A DNA stretch of 12,169 nt from an uncultured Brachyspira sp. (GTDB lineage: Bacteria > Cyanobacteriota > Vampirovibrionia > Gastranaerophilales > Gastranaerophilaceae). A model generated the notes under the pieces. The model saw nothing but the letters and a program-made list of their open reading frames with translations. It did no database searches and was not told where the DNA came from. Below, piece by piece: positions 4,377 to 12,120 of this stretch. Each line of letters begins with the position of its first letter. The stretch's first letter is position 1. Location of the stretch: contig ONYB01000086.1 of the NCBI GenBank assembly GCA_900321895.1, forward strand, positions 1 to 12,169, in the 5' to 3' direction. The translations under genes were made by a program, and so were the position numbers.

Positions 4377-6502
4377 TAATTCATACCCTCCGGAACTGCC
4401 ATAGGGATTGGAATTGGAGCTGATTGGTGCTGTTCCGTATGTTGGGTTGGGGTTGTAGTTGCCTGTTGTTTTTTGTTGTAATTTTGAACAGCTTCAGCAG
4501 GAGTTGTTGCAGGTTTGATAGCTTCTGTTGTTTCTGTTGCAGGAGCTTCTGTTGCGTAATCCTCCTTGTTTTCATCTTTTAAGGTTCTTGATTCAGCTTT
4601 TTTTGATGAAAATCCTTGGAGGTCGATTTCAGGGTAGTTGAAATCGACATTTCCATACTGTTTTGTTGCGACTTTCATAACGTCACGCCAAATAAGAGCA
4701 GGAACTGTACCACCTTGGATTGATCTCATGTCGGAGTTGTCGTCGTTACCGACCCAAACACCCGTTACGATGTTCGGAGTATAGCCGACAAAACTTGCGT
4801 CTTTGTAATCATCTGTCGTACCTGTTTTACCTGCCGCAGGAACGCCGATATTTGCGGCAGCACCTGTACCACGTTGGATTACGGTCTTGAGCATCGCAGT
4901 CATTTCTGCTGCGGTTTTCAAGCTAAGTTGTCTTGAAATACGAGTTTTTGGAGCTCTGTATACGACTTTTCCACGAGAAGTTTCAATTCTTTCGATAGCG
5001 AACGGTTGAACGAGGTAGCCACCGTTTGCGAATGCACCGTAAGCTCTTGTAAGTTCAAAAAGTTTGACACCGTTTGAACCGAGTGCGATTGTGTAGTCGT
5101 ATTCAAGTGGGGTTGAAATTCCGAGAGTTCTTGCGATTTGAACAACCGCACGAATTCCAACGTCTTGAATAAGTCTGACGGCACAAACGTTTGAAGATAC
5201 CATAAGTGCCTTGTATACAGGGATTTGACCTCTGTATTTGTGTGCGTAGTTTTTAGGTGCCCAATCGCCGATTTTGATTGGTGAATCTTGAATAAGGTCG
5301 TTCGGCAAAATTCCTTTTTCCATAGCCGCAGCGTAAACAAACGGTTTGAAGGCAGAACCGGATGGTCTGATTGCCTGAACACGGTCAAACTGACTCTTTG
5401 TGTAATCTTTTCCGCCTGCGTAAGCAAGAATTCTTCCGTCAATCGGTGAGAATGAGAATACTGCTGCTTGTTGGTTAGCTTTCGTTAAACCGTAATTTCT
5501 CAAGTTTTTTAAAATTGCGTTGTTTACTGCGTCTTGTGTGTCAAAGTCAAGTGTTGTGATGACTTTGTAACCGCCTTGAGAAATATCAGTTTCGTCAAAT
5601 CCGAGTTTTTCCAATTCTTTCAAAACGTAGTCACAGAAGTACGGAGCTTTGTTTGTTGTGTAGAATTGTGGCATTGCGGTCAGGTGAACTTTTGCTTTTT
5701 TTGCACTTTCGTACTGTTCTTTTGTAATGTATTTCATTTTATACATTCTTGTAAGAACCTGATTTCTTCTCTGAACTGCTAAATCCATATTATTGAACGG
5801 TGAATATACACTCGGAGCTTGCGGTAAACCTGCAATGAGGGCGAGTTCGGACAACTTCAACTGACCGATGTGCTTGCCGAAATACGTTTGTGCAGCCGCC
5901 TCAATGCCATAAGCACCCGAGCCTAAGTAAACATTATTCACATACATTTCAAGAATTTTGTCTTTAGAAACAGATTTTTCAATTCTTGCAGCAACTACGA
6001 GTTCCTTAATTTTTCTGTCAAAAGTTCTTTCGTTAGAGAGGAACAGAATTCTTGCAAGCTGTTGGGTCAAGGTACTTGCACCCTGAACAACGTGACCTGC
6101 CAAAACGTTTTGAACGGTTGAACGAGCCAAACCCGTAATGTCGTAGCCGTGGTGTTTGTAGAAGTTTTTATCTTCTGTTGCGATAAGTGCGTGGATAAAA
6201 TCTTCCGGAACATCTTGGATATCAATTTTTTTGAACGAATATGCGGTAAAGGTTTTGATAACCTCACCATCGTGCGAATAAAATTGCGTTACAATGTTAG
6301 GCTTAAATTCATCCAAATTTTTAATAGGCGGCAACGAAGTTAAATAAACCTCAAAAGCTACACCCGCCGCAAGTATGCACGCCCCACCGAATATGCAGAA
6401 GTTTCGCATATTTGGCCAAAATCCGCCATTTTTTTTCGACATGTTTCTGCGTGCAAGATTTTTTGCAGATTCGTAAGTTTCGGTTCTTCTTATTCTAACC
6501 AT
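4376..6502 (-). CDS. Class A penicillin-binding protein (PBP1A-type), bifunctional
   Basis: A 708-aa peptidoglycan synthase. It has a short basic cytoplasmic N-terminus, one membrane anchor (about 34-54), then a GT51 glycosyltransferase domain (about 70-250) with ATEDKNFYKHHG carrying catalytic E110, GASTLTQQLAR, the second Glu E167 (KIKE), and the region from EKSVSK to YLGSGAYGIEAAA. The transpeptidase domain (about 310-615) has the active-site S383-AFK386 (RPSGSAFKPF), S436-S-N438, and K559-T-G-T562. After about 630 comes a low-complexity Thr/Ala/Glu/Gln/Pro tail, probably disordered and periplasmic. All catalytic motifs are intact. The start at 6502 has AGAGGG upstream, slightly far from the ATG. 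The gene heads a two-gene unit with rnhC, overlapping it by one base. Confidence 0.93.
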   Translation of the reverse strand: MVRIRRTETYESAKNLARRNMSKKNGGFWPNMRNFCIFGGACILAAGVAFEVYLTSLPPIKNLDEFKPNIVTQFYSHDGEVIKTFTAYSFKKIDIQDVPEDFIHALIATEDKNFYKHHGYDITGLARSTVQNVLAGHVVQGASTLTQQLARILFLSNERTFDRKIKELVVAARIEKSVSKDKILEMYVNNVYLGSGAYGIEAAAQTYFGKHIGQLKLSELALIAGLPQAPSVYSPFNNMDLAVQRRNQVLTRMYKMKYITKEQYESAKKAKVHLTAMPQFYTTNKAPYFCDYVLKELEKLGFDETDISQGGYKVITTLDFDTQDAVNNAILKNLRNYGLTKANQQAAVFSFSPIDGRILAYAGGKDYTKSQFDRVQAIRPSGSAFKPFVYAAAMEKGILPNDLIQDSPIKIGDWAPKNYAHKYRGQIPVYKALMVSSNVCAVRLIQDVGIRAVVQIARTLGISTPLEYDYTIALGSNGVKLFELTRAYGAFANGGYLVQPFAIERIETSRGKVVYRAPKTRISRQLSLKTAAEMTAMLKTVIQRGTGAAANIGVPAAGKTGTTDDYKDASFVGYTPNIVTGVWVGNDDNSDMRSIQGGTVPALIWRDVMKVATKQYGNVDFNYPEIDLQGFSSKKAESRTLKDENKEDYATEAPATETTEAIKPATTPAEAVQNYNKKQQATTTPTQHTEQHQSAPIPIPMAVPEGMN

Positions 6503-6539
6503 TGAATTTAGCCCTCTTAGCCTTTAATTTACTGTTAAT

Positions 6540-6568
6540 ATTCTATTATAAAGTTGATATCTTGGCAA
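6540..6568 (-). promoter_or_regulatory. Promoter of the PBP-rnhC unit
   Basis: Minus strand: TTGCCA (6568-6563) and TAGAAT (6545-6540) with a 17-bp spacer, each 5 of 6 to consensus. An alternative TATAAT at 6550-6545 has no good -35. The start of transcription would be near 6533. It interleaves with the promoter proposed for the divergent gene. Confidence 0.6.
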
Positions 6569-6582
6569 ATCGTTTATAAAAT
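6554..6582 (+). promoter_or_regulatory. Promoter of the cysteine-cluster gene, overlapping the PBP promoter
   Basis: TTGATA (6554-6559) and TAAAAT (6577-6582) with a 17-bp spacer. Initiation would fall at about 6589-6590, that is, at the start codon itself. The PBP -35 box lies inside this spacer, so the two promoters cannot both be occupied. Confidence 0.5.
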
Positions 6583-6589
6583 ATAAAGT

Positions 6590-7003
6590 ATGAAGGACTT
6601 TTTATTATGTATAATTAACGAAATCCGCTCGTATTTTGTACCTGAACAGGTGATTTACGAGGTTACCGGCAAATGTAAAAAATGCGGTAAATGTTGCAAT
6701 TATATGTACAGTGTGGACACTTATACCGAAAAAGAATTTAAAATCATGCAATTTTTATTTCCGACATATCGCAGATTTTATATAAAAGGAAAAGACGAAG
6801 AAGGTAATTTTATTTTTGCCTGCAAAATGGTAACTCCCGAAGGGTTGTGCTCAGACTATAAACACCGCCCGAGAATGTGCAGAAATTATCCCGCCAAAAG
6901 AGTTGCCTACAAAGCCCAACTCCACGAGGGGTGCGGATACAAAGTTAACATCAAAACTTTTGAAGATTATGTTAATGAAGCAAAAAATAAGCGACATTCC
7001 TAA
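6590..7003 (+). CDS. YkgJ family cysteine cluster protein (putative Zn/Fe-binding)
   Basis: A 137-aa cytoplasmic protein of the YkgJ cysteine-cluster family, annotated as zinc- or iron-chelating; the biochemical role of the family is unsettled. The hallmark C29-x2-C32-x2-C35-C36 is followed by C78, C87, C97 in the conserved CRNYP context (RPRMCRNYP), and C115, giving eight potential metal ligands. The ATG at 6590 has no Shine-Dalgarno in front of it, and the best promoter would start transcription at or next to it, so a leaderless mRNA is possible. No other in-frame ATG lies nearby. The last codons and stop form part of a hairpin that serves as a terminator, chiefly for the facing gene. Confidence 0.85.
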   Translation: MKDFLLCIINEIRSYFVPEQVIYEVTGKCKKCGKCCNYMYSVDTYTEKEFKIMQFLFPTYRRFYIKGKDEEGNFIFACKMVTPEGLCSDYKHRPRMCRNYPAKRVAYKAQLHEGCGYKVNIKTFEDYVNEAKNKRHS

Positions 7004-7009
7004 TGTCGC
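6991..7009 (-). terminator. Hairpin terminator overlapping the cysteine-cluster gene end
   Basis: GCGACATT (6991-6998) and AATGTCGC (7002-7009) form a perfect 8-bp stem with loop CCT. On the minus strand it is followed by TTATTTTTTG, so it mainly terminates the serine hydrolase gene. The plus-strand T tract is poor. The stop codon of the plus-strand gene (7001-7003) falls in the loop and 3' arm. Confidence 0.75.
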
Positions 7010-7035
7010 TCACTTTTACAATTTATTTATAACCC

Positions 7036-8235
7036 TTAGTTTGCCATGTAATTGTAAATCAACGAGGAGGCTCTCACGATGAAATCTTTGCCCGCCGGTG
7101 AATTGTAAGGTCTGTTTGCAAGAATTACAACAATATACTTTTTGCCTGACGGGGTGAAAACAATTCCCGCATCACCGAGCATTTTACCTATATCACCGGT
7201 TTTGTGAAGAATTGATGCTCCTGACCCAAGCCCTGCCGCAATCAATCTGTTATTTTTTACATGACCCATATAATCAAAAATCTTTTCTCTTGAGGACATA
7301 CTCAAAAATTTCGGGTTTTCGATATTGTAAAGCATTACAGCTAAATCTCTTGCTGTTGTGTAATTTGTACCGTTCATATCAGGTAACCAAGTTTGTACAT
7401 GGGTGTGTTTTAAACCCCAATCTCTAATCCCCTGATTTACGTCCGTCATAGAACCGATTTTTGACATCAGCATATTTGTTGCAGAATTATCGGAATCCGT
7501 AATCATCACTCTTGCAAGTTCATCAAGAGTATATTTTGAATTTTCCGCCTTGAACTGCAAACCGCCCGAACCTTCTGCCCTATAATAATTCGTCAATGTC
7601 ATTTCGTCATACAAAGAAACCTGATTTTGCTCAATAGAGCGGAAAAGCTGAATTAGAACAGGAATTTTAATAATACTTGCGGCAGAATATGGCTGTGAAG
7701 CATTATAATCCGCAAAATGCCCCGTATTATAATCCCAAACAAAAACTGACGGCTGTATCATCGGATATTCGGCAGCTAAATTTTTGATACCGTTTTCAAT
7801 CCCCACAAGATGTGCATTTGTTTCCAAAGGCCTCATCAGCGGATTTTTTGTTTCCGCACTGCGAAGCGTCAAGTCGTTCATAAATAAATGGTTGTAAATG
7901 TAGTTGGATGTTGGAAATAAAATCTGTTTGTAATCCGCTTTGATTTCAGGGTGTGCGGATTTTGCAAAAATTTGTTTTGTGATTTTGTTATATGCGTGAG
8001 GAAGTAGTCCGAATGTCAAAACTCCCGCAAATGCAAGCGATACAACCCTGTGTATCAAGTTAAATTTTTCAACTTTCTTATGATTTGCCTGAGGTTTTCT
8101 TCTTGTCACGACATGCCCGAAAGCAGGAGTTGTTCCACCGTAAGGTGAAGAGCTTCCATAAGAAGGGCGTGTACTATTTATTTCCCCATAGTAGTATCTT
8201 TCTCGGCTTCCATAATTTCTAGCTAATTCCGGCAT
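7036..8235 (-). CDS. Membrane-anchored serine hydrolase, class A beta-lactamase-like fold
   Basis: A 399-aa protein with the three active-site motifs of the beta-lactamase/PBP superfamily: S187-I-I-K190, S248-D-N250 and K345-T-G347. An unusual N-terminal tail of about 58 residues, rich in Tyr, Ser, Gly and Pro then basic, precedes a single membrane helix (about 60-80). The catalytic domain (about 140-395) would be outside the membrane. The segment that holds the omega-loop Glu in true class A beta-lactamases reads WLPDMNGTNYTTA and shows no ExxLN motif. Slow or no beta-lactam hydrolysis is therefore likely, with a role in cell-wall metabolism or as a PBP-like enzyme; this is inference. The start at 8235 has GGGAGG nine bases upstream. 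The upstream promoter is good, and the gene ends at a shared terminator. Confidence 0.85.
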   Translation of the reverse strand: MPELARNYGSRERYYYGEINSTRPSYGSSSPYGGTTPAFGHVVTRRKPQANHKKVEKFNLIHRVVSLAFAGVLTFGLLPHAYNKITKQIFAKSAHPEIKADYKQILFPTSNYIYNHLFMNDLTLRSAETKNPLMRPLETNAHLVGIENGIKNLAAEYPMIQPSVFVWDYNTGHFADYNASQPYSAASIIKIPVLIQLFRSIEQNQVSLYDEMTLTNYYRAEGSGGLQFKAENSKYTLDELARVMITDSDNSATNMLMSKIGSMTDVNQGIRDWGLKHTHVQTWLPDMNGTNYTTARDLAVMLYNIENPKFLSMSSREKIFDYMGHVKNNRLIAAGLGSGASILHKTGDIGKMLGDAGIVFTPSGKKYIVVILANRPYNSPAGKDFIVRASSLIYNYMAN

Positions 8236-8265
8236 TAAGCCATTCCTCCCAAAATCTATACAAAC

Positions 8266-8294
8266 ATTTTACCCTATATTTTTTCTCGAGGCAA
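8266..8294 (-). promoter_or_regulatory. Promoter of the serine hydrolase gene
   Basis: Minus strand: TTGCCT (8294-8289) and TAAAAT (8271-8266) with a 17-bp spacer. Transcription is predicted to start near 8259, about 24 nt before the ATG at 8235. Confidence 0.65.
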
Positions 8295-8351
8295 ACAAGT
8301 TACAAAAATTTTTACAAAAGAAAAAAATTCACCACAAATTTATGCCTTCAA

Positions 8352-8372
8352 ATGTTAATATTTAATTAACAT
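8352..8372. promoter_or_regulatory. Candidate operator palindrome of the ferritin gene
   Basis: ATGTTAAT-ATTTA-ATTAACAT is a perfect 8-bp inverted repeat. Its right arm overlaps the proposed -35 of the ferritin promoter, a position suited to repression. It is AT-rich like Fur/PerR-type boxes but does not match a specific consensus that I would name. Confidence 0.5.
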
Positions 8373-8394
8373 AATGCCGATTTTAATGTAAAAA
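8366..8394 (+). promoter_or_regulatory. Candidate ferritin promoter
   Basis: TTAACA (8366-8371, 5 of 6) and TAAAAA (8389-8394, 4 of 6) with a 17-bp spacer. The leader before the ATG at 8440 would be about 40 nt. The weak -10 makes this tentative. Confidence 0.4.
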
Positions 8395-8439
8395 TGATAA
8401 ACTTGTTTTTGTTAAGAATTTAGCGAAAGGAATTAAAAA

Positions 8440-8949
8440 ATGATTAGCGAAAAAATGGAAAAAGCATTCAACGACCAAATTAATGCAGAATTTTATTCAG
8501 AATATTTATACCTCTCAATGCTTTCATACTTTGAAACATTGAACCTCAAAGGTTTTGTAAACTGGATGACGGTTCAAATCCAAGAAGAACACGCACACGC
8601 AATGGGTATGTTTAATTACGTTCACGAACGTGGCGGAAAGGTTGAGCTTGAAGCTATTGAAAAACCAGAAACAAAATGGGAAAGCCCGCTTGAAGTTTTT
8701 GAACATGTCCTTAAGCACGAACAACTCGTAACTTCAAAAATCAACGCCCTTATGGATGTTGCAGAAAGCGAAAAAGACCGTGCAGCACTGTCTTTCCTTG
8801 ATTGGTATTTGAAAGAACAAGTCGAAGAAGAATCATCTGTTGGCGGTGTTCTTGCAACTCTTAAACTTATCGACGACGACAAAAAAGCTCTTCTTATGCT
8901 TGATAAAGACCTTGCCGCAAGAACTTTTGTTGCTCCAGTTATAGGTTAA
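8440..8949 (+). CDS. ftnA: Non-heme ferritin (FtnA type)
   Basis: A 169-aa subunit of the 24-mer iron-storage shell; oxidises Fe(II) and stores it as a mineral core in the cytoplasm. The ferroxidase residues align in number with E. coli FtnA: E17 (NAEFYSEYLYL), E50 and H53 (QIQEEHAHAM), E94 (KHEQL), Q127 and E130 (WYLKEQVEEE), plus Y24. There is no heme-ligand Met pattern suggesting bacterioferritin. The length is normal for the family. AAAGGA precedes the ATG at 8440. It stands alone between a palindromic promoter and a strong terminator, suggesting iron- or stress-responsive control. Confidence 0.95.
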   Translation: MISEKMEKAFNDQINAEFYSEYLYLSMLSYFETLNLKGFVNWMTVQIQEEHAHAMGMFNYVHERGGKVELEAIEKPETKWESPLEVFEHVLKHEQLVTSKINALMDVAESEKDRAALSFLDWYLKEQVEEESSVGGVLATLKLIDDDKKALLMLDKDLAARTFVAPVIG

Positions 8950-8970
8950 TTAATTTATCTACAATTTACA

Positions 8971-9009
8971 AAAAAACAGTCCTGACAAATACCGTCAAGA
9001 CTGTTTTTT
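8971..9009. terminator. Bidirectional terminator between ferritin and enolase
   Basis: AAAAAACAGTC (8971-8981) pairs with GACTGTTTTTT (8999-9009). After one mismatch, TGAC/GTCA extend the stem to a 7-nt loop (8987-8993). A and T tracts on the two sides allow termination in both directions between the convergent genes. Confidence 0.9.
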
Positions 9010-9026
9010 ATTATTTATTATAAATT

Positions 9027-10310
9027 TTAAAACTGTCCGCTAAAAGCCTGCAAACCTCTGTATTTTGCAGCAGAACCAAGCCTTTCTTCAATTCGAATAA
9101 GCTGGTTATATTTTGCCATTCTATCCGAACGAGAAGCCGAACCCGTCTTAATCATTCCGCAATTTGTAGCAACCGCCAAATCAGCAATAAAAGTATCCTC
9201 AGTTTCACCCGAGCGATGAGAAACGATTGCCGTATAACCCGCAGCATGTGCCATTGAAATTGCGTTCAAAGTTTCCGTCAAAGTACCGATTTGATTTACC
9301 TTGATAAGAATTGAGTTTGCAACCCCACGGCGAATACCTTCCGCAAGCCTGCGAGTATTTGTAACAAACAAATCATCCCCGACAAGTTGGCACCTCGAAC
9401 CGATACGTTTGGTAAGCTTTTCCCAACCTTCCCAATCTTCTTCCGCCATACCGTCCTCAATCGATACTATCGGATACTTATCAACCCACTCCGCAAGAAA
9501 ATCAACCATTTCATCCGGTGTTAAAGTTTTACCTTCGCCCTTCAAATTATACAAACCGTCCTCATAAAATTCCGACGACGCAACATCCAGACAAATTTTT
9601 ACACTGTCAGTATCATATCCTGCACGATAAATAGCCTCCAAAATAACCTCAATAGCTTCCGCATTCGAGTTCAAATTCGGGGCAAAACCGCCCTCATCAC
9701 CAACCGATGTAGAAAGCCCCTTTTCCTTCAAAACTTTTTGCAAAGTATGGAAAATCTCAGACCCCATTTGGATAGCCTGCTTAAAACACTTTGCCCCGAC
9801 GGGAGCAATCATAAATTCCTGAAAATCAATATTATTATCCGCATGAGCCCCACCATTAATAATATTCATCATCGGAACAGGCAAAGTAAGAGCATTAATT
9901 CCGCCCAAATAGCGATATAACGACATATTATAACCGTTAGCAGCCGCCTTTGCACAAGCAAGCGAAACCCCCAAAATAGCGTTTGCTCCAAGCTTTGACT
10001 TGTTTTCAGTCCCGTCCATATCAATCATAAACGTATCTATCTCACGCTGGTGGCTTGCTTTTTCGCCCACCAATTCAGGAGCAATAATATTATTTACATT
10101 ATTTACAGCCTTCATAACACTTTTGCCGAGGTAGCAATCCTCATCACCGTCACGAAGCTCTAAAGCCTCAAAACTTCCGGTAGAAGCACCGGAAGGCACA
10201 GCAGCCCTACCTTTTATCCCGCCTGTTAAAATAACATCAACTTCAACCGTAGGATTTCCTCTGGAATCAAGGATTTGACGTGCAACAATATCTTCAATAA
10301 ATGTGGACAT
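9027..10310 (-). CDS. eno: Enolase (phosphopyruvate hydratase)
   Basis: Glycolytic enzyme interconverting 2-phosphoglycerate and phosphoenolpyruvate; Mg-dependent dimer or octamer in the cytoplasm. The full 427-aa length matches bacterial enolase. Visible motifs are the N-terminal ARQILDSRGNPTVEVDV, the substrate loop VPSGASTG (39-46), GGAHADNN with H156, catalytic E206 in GDEGGFAPNL, metal ligands D242, E285 (SIEDG) and D312 (GDDLF), catalytic K337 (LIKVNQIGT), SHRSGETED (364-372) and K388 (MIKTGSASRSDR). AGGAG precedes the ATG at 10310. It lies 72 bases downstream of the MATE gene on the same strand, with no hairpin between, so readthrough is possible. A TTGAAA-N17-CAAAAT sequence in the gap is only a weak promoter candidate. 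Confidence 0.97.
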   Translation of the reverse strand: MSTFIEDIVARQILDSRGNPTVEVDVILTGGIKGRAAVPSGASTGSFEALELRDGDEDCYLGKSVMKAVNNVNNIIAPELVGEKASHQREIDTFMIDMDGTENKSKLGANAILGVSLACAKAAANGYNMSLYRYLGGINALTLPVPMMNIINGGAHADNNIDFQEFMIAPVGAKCFKQAIQMGSEIFHTLQKVLKEKGLSTSVGDEGGFAPNLNSNAEAIEVILEAIYRAGYDTDSVKICLDVASSEFYEDGLYNLKGEGKTLTPDEMVDFLAEWVDKYPIVSIEDGMAEEDWEGWEKLTKRIGSRCQLVGDDLFVTNTRRLAEGIRRGVANSILIKVNQIGTLTETLNAISMAHAAGYTAIVSHRSGETEDTFIADLAVATNCGMIKTGSASRSDRMAKYNQLIRIEERLGSAAKYRGLQAFSGQF

Positions 10311-10382
10311 AATAAACTCTCCTTTACCATTAATGCTATACGTGTCGTAATTTTGACATAAATTTTTTTATTTTTCAAGTGA

Positions 10383-11750
10383 CTAACTATGGGATTTTTT
10401 TTTGACATTGTAGATAATATGTTTGATACTGTAAAAATATCCCACAAACAGCACGGAGGACGCACCAATCCAAGCAATCGGCCCTGAATAAAACATTCCG
10501 ATATACCCGAATTTTATTGCCAAATAAACCGCCGCAAACGAACGCATAACAAGTTCTGCAATGCATGCCAACAACGGGAACAATGCCTCGCCCATGCCCT
10601 GTAATGCGTTTCTGTAAATGAAAATTTGTCCCAAGAAAAAGTAATAAACCGTGCTTATCAAAAGATATCTGTGGGCAATCTCGATAATCGCAGGGGTTGC
10701 AGTACCGATGAATTCACGAATAATATCTGTGCCCCAAAACCTCATTACAACCGCCATACAAAGGCTTATCACAATATTAATCGTGGAGGTTTTAATTACA
10801 CCAAGACGAATTCTCTTGAATTTTTTTGCCCCGTAGTTTTGTGCAACATAAGCCGCCAAAGCCACACCAAACGACATCATCGGCAATGTCGCAATCTGCT
10901 CAATTCTCAAAGCTGCCGTCAATGCCGCAATTACATCAGAGCCGAAAGTGTTGCAAACACTCTGTATAATCAAAATGCTTATCCCGATTAGTGAAAATTG
11001 CACAGCCATTGGCATTCCTACCCTCAAATGCTCCATCGCAGATTTTACAAACACCTTTTTATCCGTAATTTTCCAGTCGCTCTTTGTCAAATGAAGCATA
11101 GGAAGTTTATATTTTATATAAATCCAACAGAGAATAAATGAAATTCCCTGCGAAAGAATTACCGCAATCGCCGACCCCGGAACACCCATGTGGAAGATCT
11201 GAATGAATGCCAAAGCCAAAAATATATTCACAATCGAGGCAATTATCAAGAAATATAGTGGAGTTTTGCTATCCCCGAGAGCCCTGATAATGCTTGATAA
11301 CATATTATACATAGTCGTTGCAATAAGCCCGATAACAATAATCTGAACATACCAATAAGCATTATGATAAATATTAATCGGTACATTCATCCAGTGCAAA
11401 ACAGGGTTCATCAAAAGTGCGAAAACTACCGAAAACAAAAGAGTTACGACTGTACTAAGAATAGTTGATACAACGACGGAATTCTTAACCCCCTCGATAT
11501 CTTTTGCCCCATAACGTTGTCCTGTGACAACCGCAAAACCGTTGGTCAAACCTACAATGATAAAAGTTATGAGAAAAAACAGCGGAGCGACCGCTCCAAC
11601 CGCCGCAAATGGTTCAACGCCCAATAGCCTTCCGACAATAACCAAATCGGCTATGTTATAAAGTTGTTGAAAAATGTTCCCAATCAAAAGTGGAACTGAA
11701 AACATCAATATATGTCGAAGGGGGCTTCCTTTTGTCATATCGGTAATCAT
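10383..11750 (-). CDS. MATE family efflux transporter
   Basis: A 455-aa inner-membrane cation-coupled exporter of drugs or metabolites, with about 12 hydrophobic segments in two repeats. Half one starts with PLLIGNIFQQLYNIADLVIVG (about 20-40), and its sixth-helix area has RALGDSKTPLYF (156-167). Half two starts near GMPMAVQFS (about 245), and the equivalent loop reads RNALQGMGEALFP (380-392), showing the internal duplication typical of MATE proteins. The length fits the family. The substrate cannot be inferred. AGGAT precedes the ATG at 11750. The last residues are basic and cytoplasmic. No terminator follows, so its transcript may enter enolase. Confidence 0.92.
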   Translation of the reverse strand: MITDMTKGSPLRHILMFSVPLLIGNIFQQLYNIADLVIVGRLLGVEPFAAVGAVAPLFFLITFIIVGLTNGFAVVTGQRYGAKDIEGVKNSVVVSTILSTVVTLLFSVVFALLMNPVLHWMNVPINIYHNAYWYVQIIVIGLIATTMYNMLSSIIRALGDSKTPLYFLIIASIVNIFLALAFIQIFHMGVPGSAIAVILSQGISFILCWIYIKYKLPMLHLTKSDWKITDKKVFVKSAMEHLRVGMPMAVQFSLIGISILIIQSVCNTFGSDVIAALTAALRIEQIATLPMMSFGVALAAYVAQNYGAKKFKRIRLGVIKTSTINIVISLCMAVVMRFWGTDIIREFIGTATPAIIEIAHRYLLISTVYYFFLGQIFIYRNALQGMGEALFPLLACIAELVMRSFAAVYLAIKFGYIGMFYSGPIAWIGASSVLFVGYFYSIKHIIYNVKKKSHS

Positions 11751-11787
11751 AAAAATATCCTGTATATTTATATTTAACTACTTTAAT

Positions 11788-11816
11788 ATTTTATAAAACT
11801 GATACAAAATTCGCAA
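11788..11816 (-). promoter_or_regulatory. Promoter of the MATE gene
   Basis: Minus strand: TTGCGA (11816-11811) and TAAAAT (11793-11788), spacer 17 bp. The start of transcription is predicted near 11781, about 30 nt before the ATG at 11750. Confidence 0.6.
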
Positions 11817-11819
11817 GTT

Positions 11820-11937
11820 TTTATTTTTGCAAGAGTGTTTTATGCAGACAAAAACAGTGAGAATTGTAAAAATATGGTTTTAGCAAAAACATGTAAATAA
11901 AACACTTGCTATTTAATTTTTTTTATGCAAAAATAAA
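11820..11937. repeat. Nested inverted repeat, AT-rich, 118 bp
   Basis: The outer arms TTTATTTTTGCA (11820-11831) and TGCAAAAATAAA (11926-11937) are perfect 12-bp complements. The inner arms AGTGTTTTAT (11834-11843) and ATAAAACACT (11897-11906) are perfect 10-bp complements. The stretch has no ORF and could be a small palindromic element, an RNA with a long stem, or AT-rich coincidence. No flanking target duplication is visible. Confidence 0.45.
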
Positions 11938-11956
11938 GACTGTCGGCGAAAGCTGA

Positions 11957-11972
11957 TGAAAATTGAATAGAA
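11957..11972 (+). repeat. Direct repeat copy 1 near tRNA-like fragments
   Basis: TGAAAATTGAATAGAA differs by one base from TGAAAATTTAATAGAA at 12121-12136. Each copy is preceded by CGAA(A)GC. Copy 2 lies between the two tRNA-like fragments. Copy 1 is followed by GTAGCGTGGTAGTTAAGC, which vaguely recalls a degenerate tRNA D arm. Between the copies, 11973-12060 holds no gene I can support. Confidence 0.5.
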
Positions 11973-12060
11973 GTAGCGTGGTAGTTAAGCAGTTTTGGGA
12001 CTGACGAGTTACAAACCGGCTTGTGATGAGGATGATTACTGCGATATAAATAAAGAATAT

Positions 12061-12106
12061 GGCAAGGTAGCTCAGCTGGTGAGAGCGCACGGCTCATACC
12101 CGTGAG
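12061..12106 (+). pseudogene. 5' half of a tRNA-Met (CAT), 3' half missing
   Basis: The acceptor 5' strand GGCAAGG, TA, and a D arm with GCTC/GAGC stem (12070-12073, 12083-12086) are followed by a perfect anticodon arm CACGG-CTCATAC-CCGTG (12088-12104) with anticodon CAT at 12095-12097. It is elongator-like, lacking the G-C triplet of initiator stems. After GTGAG the match stops: no T arm (GGTTC-type) and no CCTTGCC to close the acceptor stem occur before the window ends. It is either a truncated tRNA gene or an assembly junction inside a repeat. Confidence 0.7.
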
Positions 12107-12120
12107 AACCGAAGCCAAAT

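Noticed and set aside
4918..5442. 174-aa minus-strand open frame inside the PBP gene
   Set aside because: It is an out-of-frame shadow of the transpeptidase domain, whose motifs are all in the main frame.
7036..8235. Calling this gene a functional class A beta-lactamase
   Set aside because: The omega-loop Glu motif is not visible and the N-terminus lacks a normal secretion signal, so only the fold-level call is supported.
8235..8246. Start-stop minicistron ATGGCTTAATG before the serine hydrolase ATG
   Set aside because: GGAGG is too close to the first ATG and well spaced for the second; a two-codon frame is easily chance.
11820..11937. Insertion sequence or MITE with target-site duplication
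   Set aside because: No flanking duplication is seen and there is only one copy in the window, so only the inverted repeats are reported.
11909..12118. 69-aa minus-strand ORF
   Set aside because: It runs antisense through the tRNA-Met half and repeat sequence, and has no ribosome binding site or recognisable protein features.
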